NCBI GenBank assembly: GCA_021404785.1 | Contig: QWHH01000003.1 | Span: forward strand, 62,001 to 126,000 | DNA: 64,000 nt | Direction: 5' to 3' | DNA from: Lysobacterales bacterium PRO7 | Lineage (GTDB): Bacteria > Pseudomonadota > Gammaproteobacteria > Xanthomonadales > Rhodanobacteraceae | Part shown: piece after piece, positions 54,027-62,962 of the stretch | Position numbering within the stretch: position 1 is the stretch's first letter | How the letters are laid out: each line of letters starts with the position of its first letter | Notes under the pieces: model-generated | Database searches by the model: none | Seen by the model: the letters and a program-made list of their open reading frames with translations, nothing else | What the model was told of the DNA's origin: nothing | Made by a program: the position numbers and the translations under genes

Positions 54027-54791
54027 ATGACCGTCGCGGAAAATCAAAACTATCTGGAACTGGCCACGCCGGATGGCGAAACCATCAAGGTACTGCGCCG
54101 CGCGCATCCGCGCGCACGCCGCCTGCGCCTGACCGTCACCTCGGGCGGCGCGCAGGTGTCGTATCCGCAGGGCACGCATCCGGCGCAGGTGTTCGCGTTC
54201 CTGCGCAAGCATGCGAACTGGCTCGAGCGCAAACTCGACGAATTGGCGGACGCCGCTGCGCTGCCACCGCCGCTAAAACCTGGCGCGCCGACCGTGCTGC
54301 CGCTGCGTGGCGAAACCACGCGCCTGCAATGGCGCGATGGCGCGTATCCGCATATCGAACTCGCGGACGAGCGCCTGATCCTGTCACTGCCCAAACCGCA
54401 CAACAAGCAGACCCTGCCCGCCGCGCGCGGATTGCTGCATTCGTTCTTGCACGCGCAGATTCGCCGCGACGTGTCGCGACACCTGGCGCGCTACACCGGT
54501 GAACTCGGCCGCGCGCCGAGCGGTATCCGCATCAAGCCGTTGAAAAGTTTGTGGGGCAGCCTCGACACGCGCGATCGCGTCACGCTCGATCTCGCGCTTG
54601 CGCTCGCGCCGCCCGAGGCGCTGCGTTACGTGGTCGTCCACGAGCTGTGTCACCTGCGCGTGCGCAATCATTCGCCGCGATTCTGGGATCTGGTCGGCTC
54701 GCTCGATCCGGATTGGCGAACGCAGCGTGATTGGCTCAAGGCCAGCGGGCAGGCGTTGAAGGCGGAACTTGCCAGGTTGATCGCGTCTTAA
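54027..54791 (+). CDS. YgjP-like metal-dependent hydrolase (DUF45)
   Basis: 254 aa. The zinc motif is VVHELCHLRVRNHSPRFW near residue 215, giving HExxH plus a third His, as in YgjP/WLM-related metallopeptidases. KSLWGSLDTRDRVTLDLALALAP also fits. Substrate unknown. Its stop overlaps the stop of the convergent hydrolase gene (TTAA). Confidence 0.85.
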   Translation: MTVAENQNYLELATPDGETIKVLRRAHPRARRLRLTVTSGGAQVSYPQGTHPAQVFAFLRKHANWLERKLDELADAAALPPPLKPGAPTVLPLRGETTRLQWRDGAYPHIELADERLILSLPKPHNKQTLPAARGLLHSFLHAQIRRDVSRHLARYTGELGRAPSGIRIKPLKSLWGSLDTRDRVTLDLALALAPPEALRYVVVHELCHLRVRNHSPRFWDLVGSLDPDWRTQRDWLKASGQALKAELARLIAS

Positions 54792-55645
54792 GCCGCCGCG
54801 GCGCGGAATTTCAGCAGCGCGTCGGCCACCGGCTGCGGATTTTCCATGTGCAGATGATGCGTGCCGGCAAGGCGCGCGACTTCGATGCCAGCCACCTGGG
54901 CGATGCGGGCATCCATGGCCGCCCGCGGCATGTAGGGTTGCTCGGGTTGCGCCACGATCAAGCCGGTCGGTGCACGGATATCGCGCAGCACGGCAAGAAT
55001 CTGTTCCTCGACATAACGCACCGGCGACGCAAGCAGCAGGCGCGGATCGGTGGACCAGGTGAGGCCGCCGTCGGCCGGTTTGACGCCGCGTTCAACCAGC
55101 GCCCGCGCGGCCGCATCCGACAAATCGCCCGCACGCATTCGCGCAGCAACCGCCTGATCGAGATCGGCGAACACGCGCGGCGCCTTGGTGTTCGCGTTGG
55201 CGCGTTCGGTCAACGCGCGGCCGAGTTGCTTGCCTGCGTCGTCTACCGCGCCGGTGATCGGGCCGAGACCTTCGATCAACAGCAGGCGTTCGACGCGCTG
55301 CGGCAACGCGCCGGCAATCATGCTCGCGGCGGCCGCGCCCAGCGAATGGCCGAGCATGCCGAAGCGCGTCCAGCCCAACGCGTCCGCGGCAGCCAGCACG
55401 TCGCTCAGATAATCGACATAGTGGTACCACGCGCCCGCAGGCCGCCACTGCGAGCGGCCGTGGCCGGGAAAGTCCAGTGCCACAATGTGGAAATGTCCAC
55501 AAAGCAACGTCGCGAGCGCGTCGAACGAGGCCGCGTTGTCCAGCCACCCATGCAATGCAAGTAGGTTCGGCAATGCCGGATCGCCCCATGCGCGCGCAGC
55601 AATGCGTAGTCCGGGCAAAGCCAGCTCGATCTCACGCACCTGCAT
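54788..55645 (-). CDS. Alpha/beta hydrolase
   Basis: 285 aa. LALHGWLDNAASFDALA holds the oxyanion region, MLGHSLGAAAASMIAG the nucleophile Ser near residue 100, and a late His in LAGTHHLHME. Substrate unknown. It is cotranscribed with hemH, overlapping it by 14 bp. Confidence 0.88.
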   Translation of the reverse strand: MQVREIELALPGLRIAARAWGDPALPNLLALHGWLDNAASFDALATLLCGHFHIVALDFPGHGRSQWRPAGAWYHYVDYLSDVLAAADALGWTRFGMLGHSLGAAAASMIAGALPQRVERLLLIEGLGPITGAVDDAGKQLGRALTERANANTKAPRVFADLDQAVAARMRAGDLSDAAARALVERGVKPADGGLTWSTDPRLLLASPVRYVEEQILAVLRDIRAPTGLIVAQPEQPYMPRAAMDARIAQVAGIEVARLAGTHHLHMENPQPVADALLKFRAAAA

Positions 55646-56642
55646 CGATCCATCCTTGCGTATGGCGACGGATCAGGCTTGTCATCAGGCGCACCTGCGC
55701 GGCGGAATCGTTCAGTGCCGGGATGTAATCAAGACGTTGTCCGCCCGCTGCAAGAAATTGTTCACGGCCGAGTATCGCGATTTCCTCCAGCGTTTCCAGG
55801 CAATCGACCGCAAATCCCGGGCACAACACCTGCACATGACGCACGCCGGATTGGGCGAGTTGCGCCAGCGTCGCGTCGGTGTACGGCGCAAGCCACGGCT
55901 CGCGTCCGACGCGCGACTGGAACGTGATGGCAAGATCGGATTCAGCCATGCCGAGGCGTTCGCGCAACAGATTCGCGGAGGCCAGGCATTGATCACGGTA
56001 CGGATCGCCCATGCTGACGTAACGCTCTGGAATTCCGTGAAATGAAAGCAACAGGCGCTCGCCACGACCGTGCGTGAACCAGTACTTTTCCACGCTAGCC
56101 GCCAGTGCCCCGATGTAATCCGGAGCGTCGTGGTAATCGGCAACGGTGCAGATTTCGGGTACGCGCCGCTCCGCGCGCAGCGCAGCGAAGACCACGTCCA
56201 GCGCCGCTGCCGTGGATGTGGCCGAGTACTGCGGGAACAAGGGCAACACCAGAATCCGCTGCGCCCCATCATTGACCAAGGCACGAATCGCTTCGGGAAT
56301 TGCGGGTTCGCCATACGTCATTGCCGCAACGACGCGCAATCCGGCCATCGCCGGATCCACGCCCAGCTTTTTCGCCAACGCCATCGTGTTGACCAGCAGT
56401 GGGGAACCTTGCGGCGTCCAGATTTTCGCGTAGGCGCGCGCTGATCGTCGCGGACGAAGGCGCAGGATGACGCCATGCAGGATCGGCCACCACAGCCAGC
56501 GCGGGTAGTCGATTACGCGGCGGTCGCTCAGGAATTGCGCAAGGTATATGCGCACGGCGGGCACCGTGGGCGCCGAAGGCGTGCCCAGATTGAGCAGCAG
56601 CACGGCGATCGCCGGAGAAGGTTTCCGACCCGAATCAGACAT
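55632..56642 (-). CDS. hemH: Ferrochelatase
   Basis: 336-aa enzyme that inserts iron into protoporphyrin IX. VLLLNLGTPSAP starts the fold, VLPLFPQYSATST follows, and the active site is SFHGIPERYVSMGDPY. The start MSDSGRKPSPAIAVLL was chosen over an 18-residue longer form. It is the second haem-pathway gene in the window after hemB. Confidence 0.95.
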   Translation of the reverse strand: MSDSGRKPSPAIAVLLLNLGTPSAPTVPAVRIYLAQFLSDRRVIDYPRWLWWPILHGVILRLRPRRSARAYAKIWTPQGSPLLVNTMALAKKLGVDPAMAGLRVVAAMTYGEPAIPEAIRALVNDGAQRILVLPLFPQYSATSTAAALDVVFAALRAERRVPEICTVADYHDAPDYIGALAASVEKYWFTHGRGERLLLSFHGIPERYVSMGDPYRDQCLASANLLRERLGMAESDLAITFQSRVGREPWLAPYTDATLAQLAQSGVRHVQVLCPGFAVDCLETLEEIAILGREQFLAAGGQRLDYIPALNDSAAQVRLMTSLIRRHTQGWIDAGA

Positions 56643-56710
56643 GATGGGTAACCACGACTCCCCGGCGACACACTGAAAACCCAATATCTTGGGCAATCGG
56701 ACGGCGAAAA

Positions 56711-56739
56711 ACCATAGCGATTGGGGCCATCCGGGCCAA
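56711..56739 (-). promoter_or_regulatory. Promoter of hemH
   Basis: Minus strand TTGGCC (56734-56739), 17-bp spacer, TATGGT (56711-56716), about 60 nt before the ATG. Confidence 0.5.
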
Positions 56740-56773
56740 TTTCCCGACAGTGTAGCATCGTCGCGCCAAAGCT

Positions 56774-56802
56774 TTGTTTTTCCTTGGGTTCACTGCTAGA
56801 CT
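56774..56802 (+). promoter_or_regulatory. Promoter of the CTERM beta-propeller-like gene
   Basis: TTGTTT (56774-56779), 17-bp spacer and TAGACT (56797-56802). The leader is about 58 nt with AAGAGAA as ribosome site. Confidence 0.6.
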
Positions 56803-56866
56803 CGCGAGGCCATGTCCTCGACGATGTGGCAGACGATTACTACAAGAACTTATAAGAGAACATCGC

Positions 56867-57808
56867 ATGCCCCTGCGCGCACTTCTTGCAGCGCTCGTGC
56901 TTGGCGTCTTCGCCAGTCAGGCACGCACCGCCGATCTCGTCGGTTACGGCGAGGCATTCAATGTGCTCTACAGCATCGACCTGACGACGAACACCGCCGT
57001 GCAGATCGGCAGCGCGGGTACGATCGGCGGCCAGCAAATCGCCAATATCGAAGGCCTGACGTTCAGTCCCGGCGGCGTGCTCTATGGCGTGTCGGATGCA
57101 GGTGCAACAAAAACCCTGCTCACGATCGACAAGACAACGGGCATCGCGACCGCAATCGGCGCCCTGAACACGGGTTCCAACAACCAGCTTGATCTCGGCC
57201 TTGCGTTCACTTGCGATGGCAAGTTGTGGATGTCGGCGAGTACCGGTCAGTTCTGGAGCGTGGATCCGGCAACCGCAAACGCCACCTTGCTCGGCAATCT
57301 CGGCGTCAAGCTCACCGGCCTGGCCGCGCGCGGTTCGTTGCTGTTCGGCACCGGCAGTCAGGGCAACAACAATTTGTATTCGATCGATCCGGTCAAGCCT
57401 TCGGCAACCCAGATTGGGAGCTATCAATCCACGGACTACGTCACGACGGTCAGCCCGGGCTTCGATGCAACTGGACAGTTGTGGGCCGTTCTCGACTACG
57501 TTCCGCCGCAACCAGGCAACACTGCGGTAGCCGCCTGGAGCGACCTGGCCAAGCTGTCGGTGACTACCGGCGCGCTTTCGAACCTGGGCAGCATCACGCC
57601 GCCACGCCCGATCGACACCAAATCGCTGGCCTACAACAACCTGTACCAGATCGGCCTCAAGGGTCTGGCGATTCCGTCCGGAATCTGCGCTGCGACCGCC
57701 ACGAACTCGCCGACACCCGCGCTTTCCTGGCGTGGAATCCTCGCCTTGATCGTATTGCTCGCGCTTGTCGCCGGAACTCGACTGCGTCGCTGGCGTCCAA
57801 GCCTTTGA
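56867..57808 (+). CDS. Secreted beta-propeller-like protein with C-terminal membrane/sorting tail
   Basis: 313 aa: an N-terminal signal peptide (MPLRALLAALVLGVFASQARTA), a repeat-rich body (LYSIDLTTNTAVQIGSAG, LTFSPGGVLYGVSD, LYSIDPVKPSATQIGS) suggesting blades of a propeller, and a C-terminus of PTPALSWRGILALIVLL followed by LRRWRPSL. That ending, a short Pro/Ser-Trp motif, one hydrophobic helix and a basic tail, resembles IPTL/PEP-CTERM sorting signals. No exosortase gene is in the window. Function unknown. Confidence 0.68.
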   Translation: MPLRALLAALVLGVFASQARTADLVGYGEAFNVLYSIDLTTNTAVQIGSAGTIGGQQIANIEGLTFSPGGVLYGVSDAGATKTLLTIDKTTGIATAIGALNTGSNNQLDLGLAFTCDGKLWMSASTGQFWSVDPATANATLLGNLGVKLTGLAARGSLLFGTGSQGNNNLYSIDPVKPSATQIGSYQSTDYVTTVSPGFDATGQLWAVLDYVPPQPGNTAVAAWSDLAKLSVTTGALSNLGSITPPRPIDTKSLAYNNLYQIGLKGLAIPSGICAATATNSPTPALSWRGILALIVLLALVAGTRLRRWRPSL

Positions 57809-57854
57809 TGCGTGGCCGTGCCGGCCGCGCCCGGCTCTTCGAAGGAATCCATTG

Positions 57855-58544
57855 ATGTCACGCTGGATCACCCGGCTTGCCGCCTGTGCGGCAATGCTCA
57901 TCGCCATGACCTTTTCTCCCGCCCACGCGGGTGAACAGGAAACAGCGCGCGCCAACAATGCGGTGCGCGTACTCAAGCAAATCATGCAGGCGCCGGACAG
58001 CCGAATCCCCGGGCATCTGCTGCGTGACGCCTACGCGGTCGCCGTGATTCCCGACGTGATCAAGGCCGGACTGATCATCGGCGGACGCCACGGTTTGGGC
58101 CTGTTGTCGGTGAAGACGCCGAACGACGTCTGGAGCAACCCCACGTTCATCGGCATGACCGGCGGCAGCATCGGCTTCCAGGTCGGCGTGCAGTCGACCG
58201 ACGTAATCCTGATTTTCCGCACCCAACGCGGCGTGGATTCGATCGTGCACGGCAAGTTCACGCTCGGCGCCGACGCCTCGGTCGCGGCCGGGCCGGTCGG
58301 GCGCTCGGCCAACGCGGCCACGGACGCGCAATTGCGCGCGGAAATCTATTCGTATTCGCGTGCGCGCGGCCTGTTTGCCGGCGTCGCCCTCGACGGCTCG
58401 GTGCTGTCCATCGACAATACTGCCAATCAGGCGGTGTACGGCGAAGGCATCACCCCGCGGCGCATCTTCGAAGGCGGGCTGGGCAATGTGCCGGATGCGG
58501 TCGTGGATTTCCGCGATCGGCTGGAGGAGTACACTGCCCGCTAG
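57855..58544 (+). CDS. SYLF (YSC84-like) lipid-binding domain protein
   Basis: 229 aa with a signal peptide ending AHA. The body fits the SYLF/YSC84 domain: IPDVIKAGLIIGGRHGLGLLS, SIGFQVGVQSTDVILIF, LGADASVAAGPVG, YSYSRARGLFAGVALDGSVL. In eukaryotes it binds phosphoinositides; in bacteria it is a periplasmic protein of unknown role. RBS GAAGGA. Confidence 0.88.
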   Translation: MSRWITRLAACAAMLIAMTFSPAHAGEQETARANNAVRVLKQIMQAPDSRIPGHLLRDAYAVAVIPDVIKAGLIIGGRHGLGLLSVKTPNDVWSNPTFIGMTGGSIGFQVGVQSTDVILIFRTQRGVDSIVHGKFTLGADASVAAGPVGRSANAATDAQLRAEIYSYSRARGLFAGVALDGSVLSIDNTANQAVYGEGITPRRIFEGGLGNVPDAVVDFRDRLEEYTAR

Positions 58545-58638
58545 GGAGCCTTTGGATATTCCGCTGCGCACGCCGCTGTCGGCGGTGCGGCATCCCGTAC
58601 GTTGAATGACGCACACTTGACAGTTTCGGAGCACGAAC

Positions 58639-58869
58639 ATGGGCGGTTTGAGCATTTGGCATTGGATCATCATCGTCGTCGTGGTCGTGCTGATCTTCGG
58701 CACCAAGAAACTGCCGAACATCGGCGGCGACCTGGCTTCGGCGATCAAGAATTTCAAGAAAGGCATGCAGGACGACGACAAATCCACGACCGAGCAGTTG
58801 AAGGCGGACCCGCCGACGGCGCAAAACAGCCAGAACGCCGGCGACAAAACCGACACCAAGTCGCCGTAA
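58639..58869 (+). CDS. tatA: Sec-independent protein translocase TatA
   Basis: 76 aa. Membrane helix [16 protein letters not shown], then the [13 protein letters not shown] hinge and amphipathic helix. Forms the pore of the Tat export system for folded proteins. GGAG site upstream. A GC hairpin at 58567-58589 lies between the SYLF gene and tatA. Operon tatABC. Confidence 0.95.
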   Translation: MGGLSIWHWIIIVVVVVLIFGTKKLPNIGGDLASAIKNFKKGMQDDDKSTTEQLKADPPTAQNSQNAGDKTDTKSP

Positions 58870-58876
58870 GCACGCC

Positions 58877-59182
58877 ATGTTTGATATCGGCACCGGCGAA
58901 CTGGCGCTGATCGCGGTCGTCGCCCTGCTTGTACTCGGGCCCGAGCGCCTGCCCAAGGCCGCGCGCACTGCGGGCGCACTCGCGCGACGCGCGCGTGCAA
59001 GCTGGCAGAACGTGCGCGCCGAGATCGAACGCGAACTCGCTGCCGAAGAACTCAAGCAATCGATCAAGCGCGGACTCGACGAGGCGAACCCGAGCGCCGA
59101 CATCAGCGCGGCGCTGCGCGACGCCGTACACGGCCCCGCCAAGCCGCCCGAGCCACCGGCAACAACCGATGGACAGCACTGA
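58877..59182 (+). CDS. tatB: Sec-independent protein translocase TatB
   Basis: 101 aa. MFDIGTGELALIAVVALLVLGPERLPKAAR (in part) is the TatB N-terminus; the rest is a charged helix and a Pro/Glu tail. Binds the twin-arginine signal with TatC. Starts 7 bp after tatA and overlaps tatC by 14 bp. Residues near position 20 carry the G-P-E-R motif. Confidence 0.94.
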   Translation: MFDIGTGELALIAVVALLVLGPERLPKAARTAGALARRARASWQNVRAEIERELAAEELKQSIKRGLDEANPSADISAALRDAVHGPAKPPEPPATTDGQH

Positions 59183-59951
59183 ATCCCGACCGCCAGAACC
59201 GGATCAGGCGCAGGAACAATCCTTCATTTCGCACCTGATGGAACTGCGCGCACGCCTGCTCAAGGCGATCGCAGCAGTGCTTGTCGTGCTGCTGGCACTG
59301 CTGCCATTTTCCGACCGACTCTACCATTTCATCGCCGAGCCGCTGTTGCAGCGCTTGCCGCCCGGCGCACACATGGTCGCGATCGAGGTGGCTTCGCCCT
59401 TCGTCACACCGCTCAAGCTGGCCGCAGTCGCCGCGCTCGTGCTGGCCATGCCGATCGTCCTGTACCAGCTGTGGCGTTTTGTCGCACCCGGCCTGTACCG
59501 CCACGAAAAGAAGCTGGCCCTGCCGTTGCTGGTGGCCAGCATCGTGATGTTTTACCTCGGCTGCGCGTTCGCCTACTTCCTGGTCCTGCCGAAAGTGTTC
59601 GTGTTCCTGCTCGGCATCACGCCCGAGGGCGTGTCGATCATGACCGATATCGGCAAATACCTGGATTTCGTGCTCACGATGTTCCTGGCCTTTGGCGTTT
59701 GCTTCGAGGTTCCGGTCGCGGTTTTCCTGCTCGCCTTGCTCGGTTGGGTCAGCGCCGATCAACTGTCCCGGCAGCGCCCGTATGTCGTGCTTGGCGTGTT
59801 CGTGCTGGCCGCCATCCTGACCCCGCCGGATGCCCTGTCCATGCTCATGCTTGCGATCCCGATGTGCCTTTTGTACGAAATCGGCGTGCTTGCCGTGCGC
59901 CTGTTCGTGCGCCGCGCAACGCCGCGTCCTGATAAGGCGCCGCGTGGCTGA
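59169..59951 (+). CDS. tatC: Sec-independent protein translocase TatC
   Basis: 260 aa, six membrane helices. The N-terminal SFISHLMELRARLLK is the signal-peptide receptor site and the conserved ASPFVTPLKLA loop follows. Two residual helices end in LYEIGVLAVRLF. Completes the tatABC operon. Confidence 0.95.
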   Translation: MDSTESRPPEPDQAQEQSFISHLMELRARLLKAIAAVLVVLLALLPFSDRLYHFIAEPLLQRLPPGAHMVAIEVASPFVTPLKLAAVAALVLAMPIVLYQLWRFVAPGLYRHEKKLALPLLVASIVMFYLGCAFAYFLVLPKVFVFLLGITPEGVSIMTDIGKYLDFVLTMFLAFGVCFEVPVAVFLLALLGWVSADQLSRQRPYVVLGVFVLAAILTPPDALSMLMLAIPMCLLYEIGVLAVRLFVRRATPRPDKAPRG

Positions 59952-59989
59952 AGCGGACATCAATCGATCCCGTTCGTGCTGGTGTCGCG

Positions 59990-60018
59990 TTGTCTTTTGC
60001 GGCTTTCTGGAATAAACT
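59990..60018 (+). promoter_or_regulatory. Promoter of the ribbon-helix-helix gene
   Basis: TTGTCT (59990-59995), 17-bp spacer and TAAACT (60013-60018), so the small gene is transcribed separately from tatABC. Confidence 0.6.
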
Positions 60019-60079
60019 CATTTGCCGCATTTGACACATTTTCCACTTCCCCGAACACCCCGAACAGGAGTCCATCCAC

Positions 60080-60256
60080 ATGGCAAAAAATGAAGATACA
60101 CGCGACGCCAGTCTGCGCGTGTCGAAGAAGACACGCGACAGTCTGAAGGCCGCGGCGGCCGTCGCCGGCCGTCCCTTGTACGACGTCACCAACGAAGCCA
60201 TCAACAACTATCTCGCCTCGGTCAAGGCGGGCGGTGCGCGCAAAGGCAAGAAGTAA
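60080..60256 (+). CDS. Ribbon-helix-helix-like small protein
   Basis: 58 aa: MAKNEDTRDASLRVSKKT then RDSLKAAAAVAGRPLYDVTNEAINNYL and a Lys/Gly-rich tail. The pattern of a short strand followed by two helices suggests a ribbon-helix-helix DNA-binding fold, but no DNA target is known. AGGAG lies 9 nt before the ATG. It has its own promoter (59990) and terminator (60311), so it is probably a real monocistronic gene. Confidence 0.7.
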   Translation: MAKNEDTRDASLRVSKKTRDSLKAAAAVAGRPLYDVTNEAINNYLASVKAGGARKGKK

Positions 60257-60310
60257 ACTTTTCCACTTCGTCCGCGTTCCGGTTTCCGTCGAACGTGGCT
60301 GCAACAGCAG

Positions 60311-60338
60311 AACGGCCCGCATGGGCCGTTTTCGTTTT
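60311..60338 (+). terminator. Intrinsic terminator after the small gene
   Basis: Eight-base stem AACGGCCC/GGGCCGTT with a GCAT loop (60311-60330), then TTCGTTTT. It may also serve the convergent amidotransferase gene from the other side. Confidence 0.75.
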
Positions 60339-60362
60339 CTGCCGTTTACACTTGCCGCCGGA

Positions 60363-61073
60363 TCAATTTCGAACCAAGCGCGCAAATCGCCGCAGAATCG
60401 ACTTGGCCTGCGGCGTGGATCGCACCTCACGCAGCAGCGCCGGCACGTCGAAATCCTCGTCGACCAATGCGCCGTCGCGCGCGCGGATGTAGGCGCGCAT
60501 TTCACGTGCGCCAAACTCGGGGTGGAACTGCAAACCCCAGGCGCGCGGCGCGAAACGCACGGCCTGACAGGAATCCAGCGACGAGCGCGCCAGCACCACG
60601 GCATCGCGCGGCGGTTCGAGTACGGATTGCAGGTGCGTCGCCTGTGCGTCGAAAGCCAAAGGTGACGAACCCAATAGCGCATCCTGCGCGGATACCGGCA
60701 AGCGCCGGATGCTCACGCTGCCCATTTCACGCCCGTGCGGGTTGTAGCCAACGCGACCACCGAGCGCATGCGCCAGCAACTGGTGGCCATAGCAGACGCC
60801 AAGCACGGGGATATCCGCTTCGATCGCGCGACGCAACCAGCGCGCCGTGGTTTCGCTCCATTCAAGGCGGTCAGTCACCATCGCGCCGGAACCGGTAATG
60901 ACGACACCAGAAACGGAGCGTGGCGGCGGCAGTTGCACGCCGCGATCCACGCGCGCGACACGGGTTTGGCGGGCGGATAATCCCAGACCGCGCCGAAACC
61001 ATTGCGCGAAATCACCAAGTTGCCGGCGCACCGCCGGAATCGCTGAACCAGTCTGCACGATCAGCAGTTTCAT
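60363..61073 (-). CDS. Class I glutamine amidotransferase-like protein
   Basis: 236 aa, GATase1 fold. Nucleophile Cys in LGVCYGHQLLAHALGG, and a catalytic His/Glu pair in LQFHPEFGARE. It resembles GMP-synthase-type amidotransferase proteins that work alone, such as YfeJ-like or gamma-glutamyl hydrolases. Its start overlaps the GspE-like stop as ATGA. Substrate unknown. Confidence 0.85.
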   Translation of the reverse strand: MKLLIVQTGSAIPAVRRQLGDFAQWFRRGLGLSARQTRVARVDRGVQLPPPRSVSGVVITGSGAMVTDRLEWSETTARWLRRAIEADIPVLGVCYGHQLLAHALGGRVGYNPHGREMGSVSIRRLPVSAQDALLGSSPLAFDAQATHLQSVLEPPRDAVVLARSSLDSCQAVRFAPRAWGLQFHPEFGAREMRAYIRARDGALVDEDFDVPALLREVRSTPQAKSILRRFARLVRN

Positions 61074-62893
61074 GTTTCTATCGGCGGCAGCACGCCGACG
61101 ACTTCGGCGATCGTCGTAACACCCCGCGCAACCTGTTGCGCGGCGCTCACGCGCAGGGGCCGCATGCCTTCGGCGAGCGCGGTTTCGCCGAGCCTGGCGA
61201 GATCGAGGGAGGACTGGATCATCTGCCGCAGATTCGGCGAGATACGCATCATCTCGTAGATGCCGGTACGGCCGAGAAAACCGGTGTTGCGGCATTCCAG
61301 ACAGCCGACCGGCGCGAACACGCGCGGCGGCGGCGGCAGCCGCCAACGATGCACCAGCGCGTCCCAGCCGTGTGCGTCCAGCGGCGCTTCGACCTTGCAG
61401 TGCGGGCACAAGGTGCGCACCAGGCGCTGGGCGACCACGCCGGCAAGCGTGGACTGGATCAGGTAGTGCGGCGCGCCCAGATCGAGCAGGCGCGACAACG
61501 CGCTCGGCGCGTCGTTGGTGTGCAGCGTCGACAGCACCAGGTGTCCGGTCAGCGAGGCCTGGATCGCCATCTGCGCGGTTTCCAGATCGCGTATTTCGCC
61601 GATCATGATGATGTCCGGATCCTGGCGCATCAGCGTGCGCACGCCGGCGGCAAAATCCAGATCAATCGCCGGCTGCACCTGCATCTGGTTGAACTCCGGC
61701 GACACCATTTCGATCGGATCTTCGATCGTGCACAAATTGATGTCGGGTGTGGCCAGATGCTTGAGCGTGGAATACAGCGTCGTGGTCTTGCCCGAACCGG
61801 TCGGGCCGGTCACCAGAACGACCCCGTGCGGACGCTCGACCATTTGCCGCCAGATCGCTTCTTCCTCGGTCGAAAAACCAAGCTGACGGAATTCCTTGAC
61901 CACGATGTCCGGGTCGAAAATGCGCATCACGACTTTTTCGCCGAACGCGGTCGGCATGGTCGACAAGCGCATTTCCACCTCGCGGCCTTCGGCCGAACGC
62001 GCCTTGATGCGACCGTCCTGCGGCCGGCGCTTTTCGGCCAGATCCATGCGCCCTAGAATCTTCACGCGCGAAGTCACCGCGACCATCACCGGCGTCGGCA
62101 ACTCGAACACCTTGTGCATCACGCCGTCGATGCGGAAGCGGATCGGGCTCATGTCGCGGCGCGGTTCGAGATGAATGTCGGATGCGCGCTGGTCGAACGC
62201 GTATTGCAACAGCCAATCGACGATGTGCACGACGTGGCGATCGTCCGCGCCGATGTCGCCAGCCTTGCCCAGTTCCAGCAGCTGTTCGAAATTCAAGATC
62301 GCGCGGCCATCCGGACCGCCATCCAGCTTGGCGTCGCGGGCTTTCTGGATCGATTTCTGCACGCCGTAGAACTCGGCAAGGTACCGATTAAGATCAATCG
62401 GACTGACCACCACGCGCTGGATGTCGCGGCGCAGGATGTGGCCGAGGTCCGCCACCCAGCGTGTGTCGAACGGTTCGCTGGTCGCGATGACGACTTGCAA
62501 GGGACCTGCCGCCACCGGCAGGATGCGGTAGCGCCGCGCATAGTCGTGCGAGACGACCTGGGTCACCGCCGCCGCATCGATTTTCATCGGATCGATTTTC
62601 AGGTACGGCAGGTCCGCCTTCTCCGCCAGCCATTGCGTGAGCACTTCCAGACTCAGCGGTTTTTTGTCCTGCGGATTGGTCAGCTTCTGGTTCGCGATCA
62701 GCGCAATCGGATGCAATTCCAGCTTGCCGCGCACGCTGCGACCGTCGGCGCGCGTCTTGAGCAAGTCCGCTTCGTTGATCAGGCCGTCCTGCTTGAGCGC
62801 AGCCAGCACACTGTCCAGATCCAGCCGCCGGTGCAGCCCCAGCGGTGGCGCTTCCGATACTTCGAATTTCGGGCGTTGCGGTACGGTGGCCAT
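61070..62893 (-). CDS. GspE/PilB family secretion or pilus ATPase
   Basis: 607 aa. It has an N-terminal MshEN-like region, a GspE-type domain (RASDIHLEPRRDMSPIRFRIDG), Walker A TGPTGSGKTTTLYST, Walker B DIIMIGEIRDLETAQ, a late HTNDAPSALSRLLDLG and a zinc-type CPHC...CLECRNTGF. It powers pilus extension or type II secretion. No other pilus or secretion gene is nearby, so it is orphan here. RBS GAGAAGG. Confidence 0.88.
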   Translation of the reverse strand: MATVPQRPKFEVSEAPPLGLHRRLDLDSVLAALKQDGLINEADLLKTRADGRSVRGKLELHPIALIANQKLTNPQDKKPLSLEVLTQWLAEKADLPYLKIDPMKIDAAAVTQVVSHDYARRYRILPVAAGPLQVVIATSEPFDTRWVADLGHILRRDIQRVVVSPIDLNRYLAEFYGVQKSIQKARDAKLDGGPDGRAILNFEQLLELGKAGDIGADDRHVVHIVDWLLQYAFDQRASDIHLEPRRDMSPIRFRIDGVMHKVFELPTPVMVAVTSRVKILGRMDLAEKRRPQDGRIKARSAEGREVEMRLSTMPTAFGEKVVMRIFDPDIVVKEFRQLGFSTEEEAIWRQMVERPHGVVLVTGPTGSGKTTTLYSTLKHLATPDINLCTIEDPIEMVSPEFNQMQVQPAIDLDFAAGVRTLMRQDPDIIMIGEIRDLETAQMAIQASLTGHLVLSTLHTNDAPSALSRLLDLGAPHYLIQSTLAGVVAQRLVRTLCPHCKVEAPLDAHGWDALVHRWRLPPPPRVFAPVGCLECRNTGFLGRTGIYEMMRISPNLRQMIQSSLDLARLGETALAEGMRPLRVSAAQQVARGVTTIAEVVGVLPPIET

Positions 62894-62927
62894 GCACTAC
62901 CTTCTCTAAAATCAGGCCCTGCGCCGC

Positions 62928-62933
62928 TATACT
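62928..62933 (+). promoter_or_regulatory. -10 box of glyQS
   Basis: TATACT, a near-consensus -10, 29 nt before the glyQ ATG. The -35 is unclear. Confidence 0.55.
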
Positions 62934-62962
62934 AACGCGCTTTGCGCAACGAGCCGTATTCC

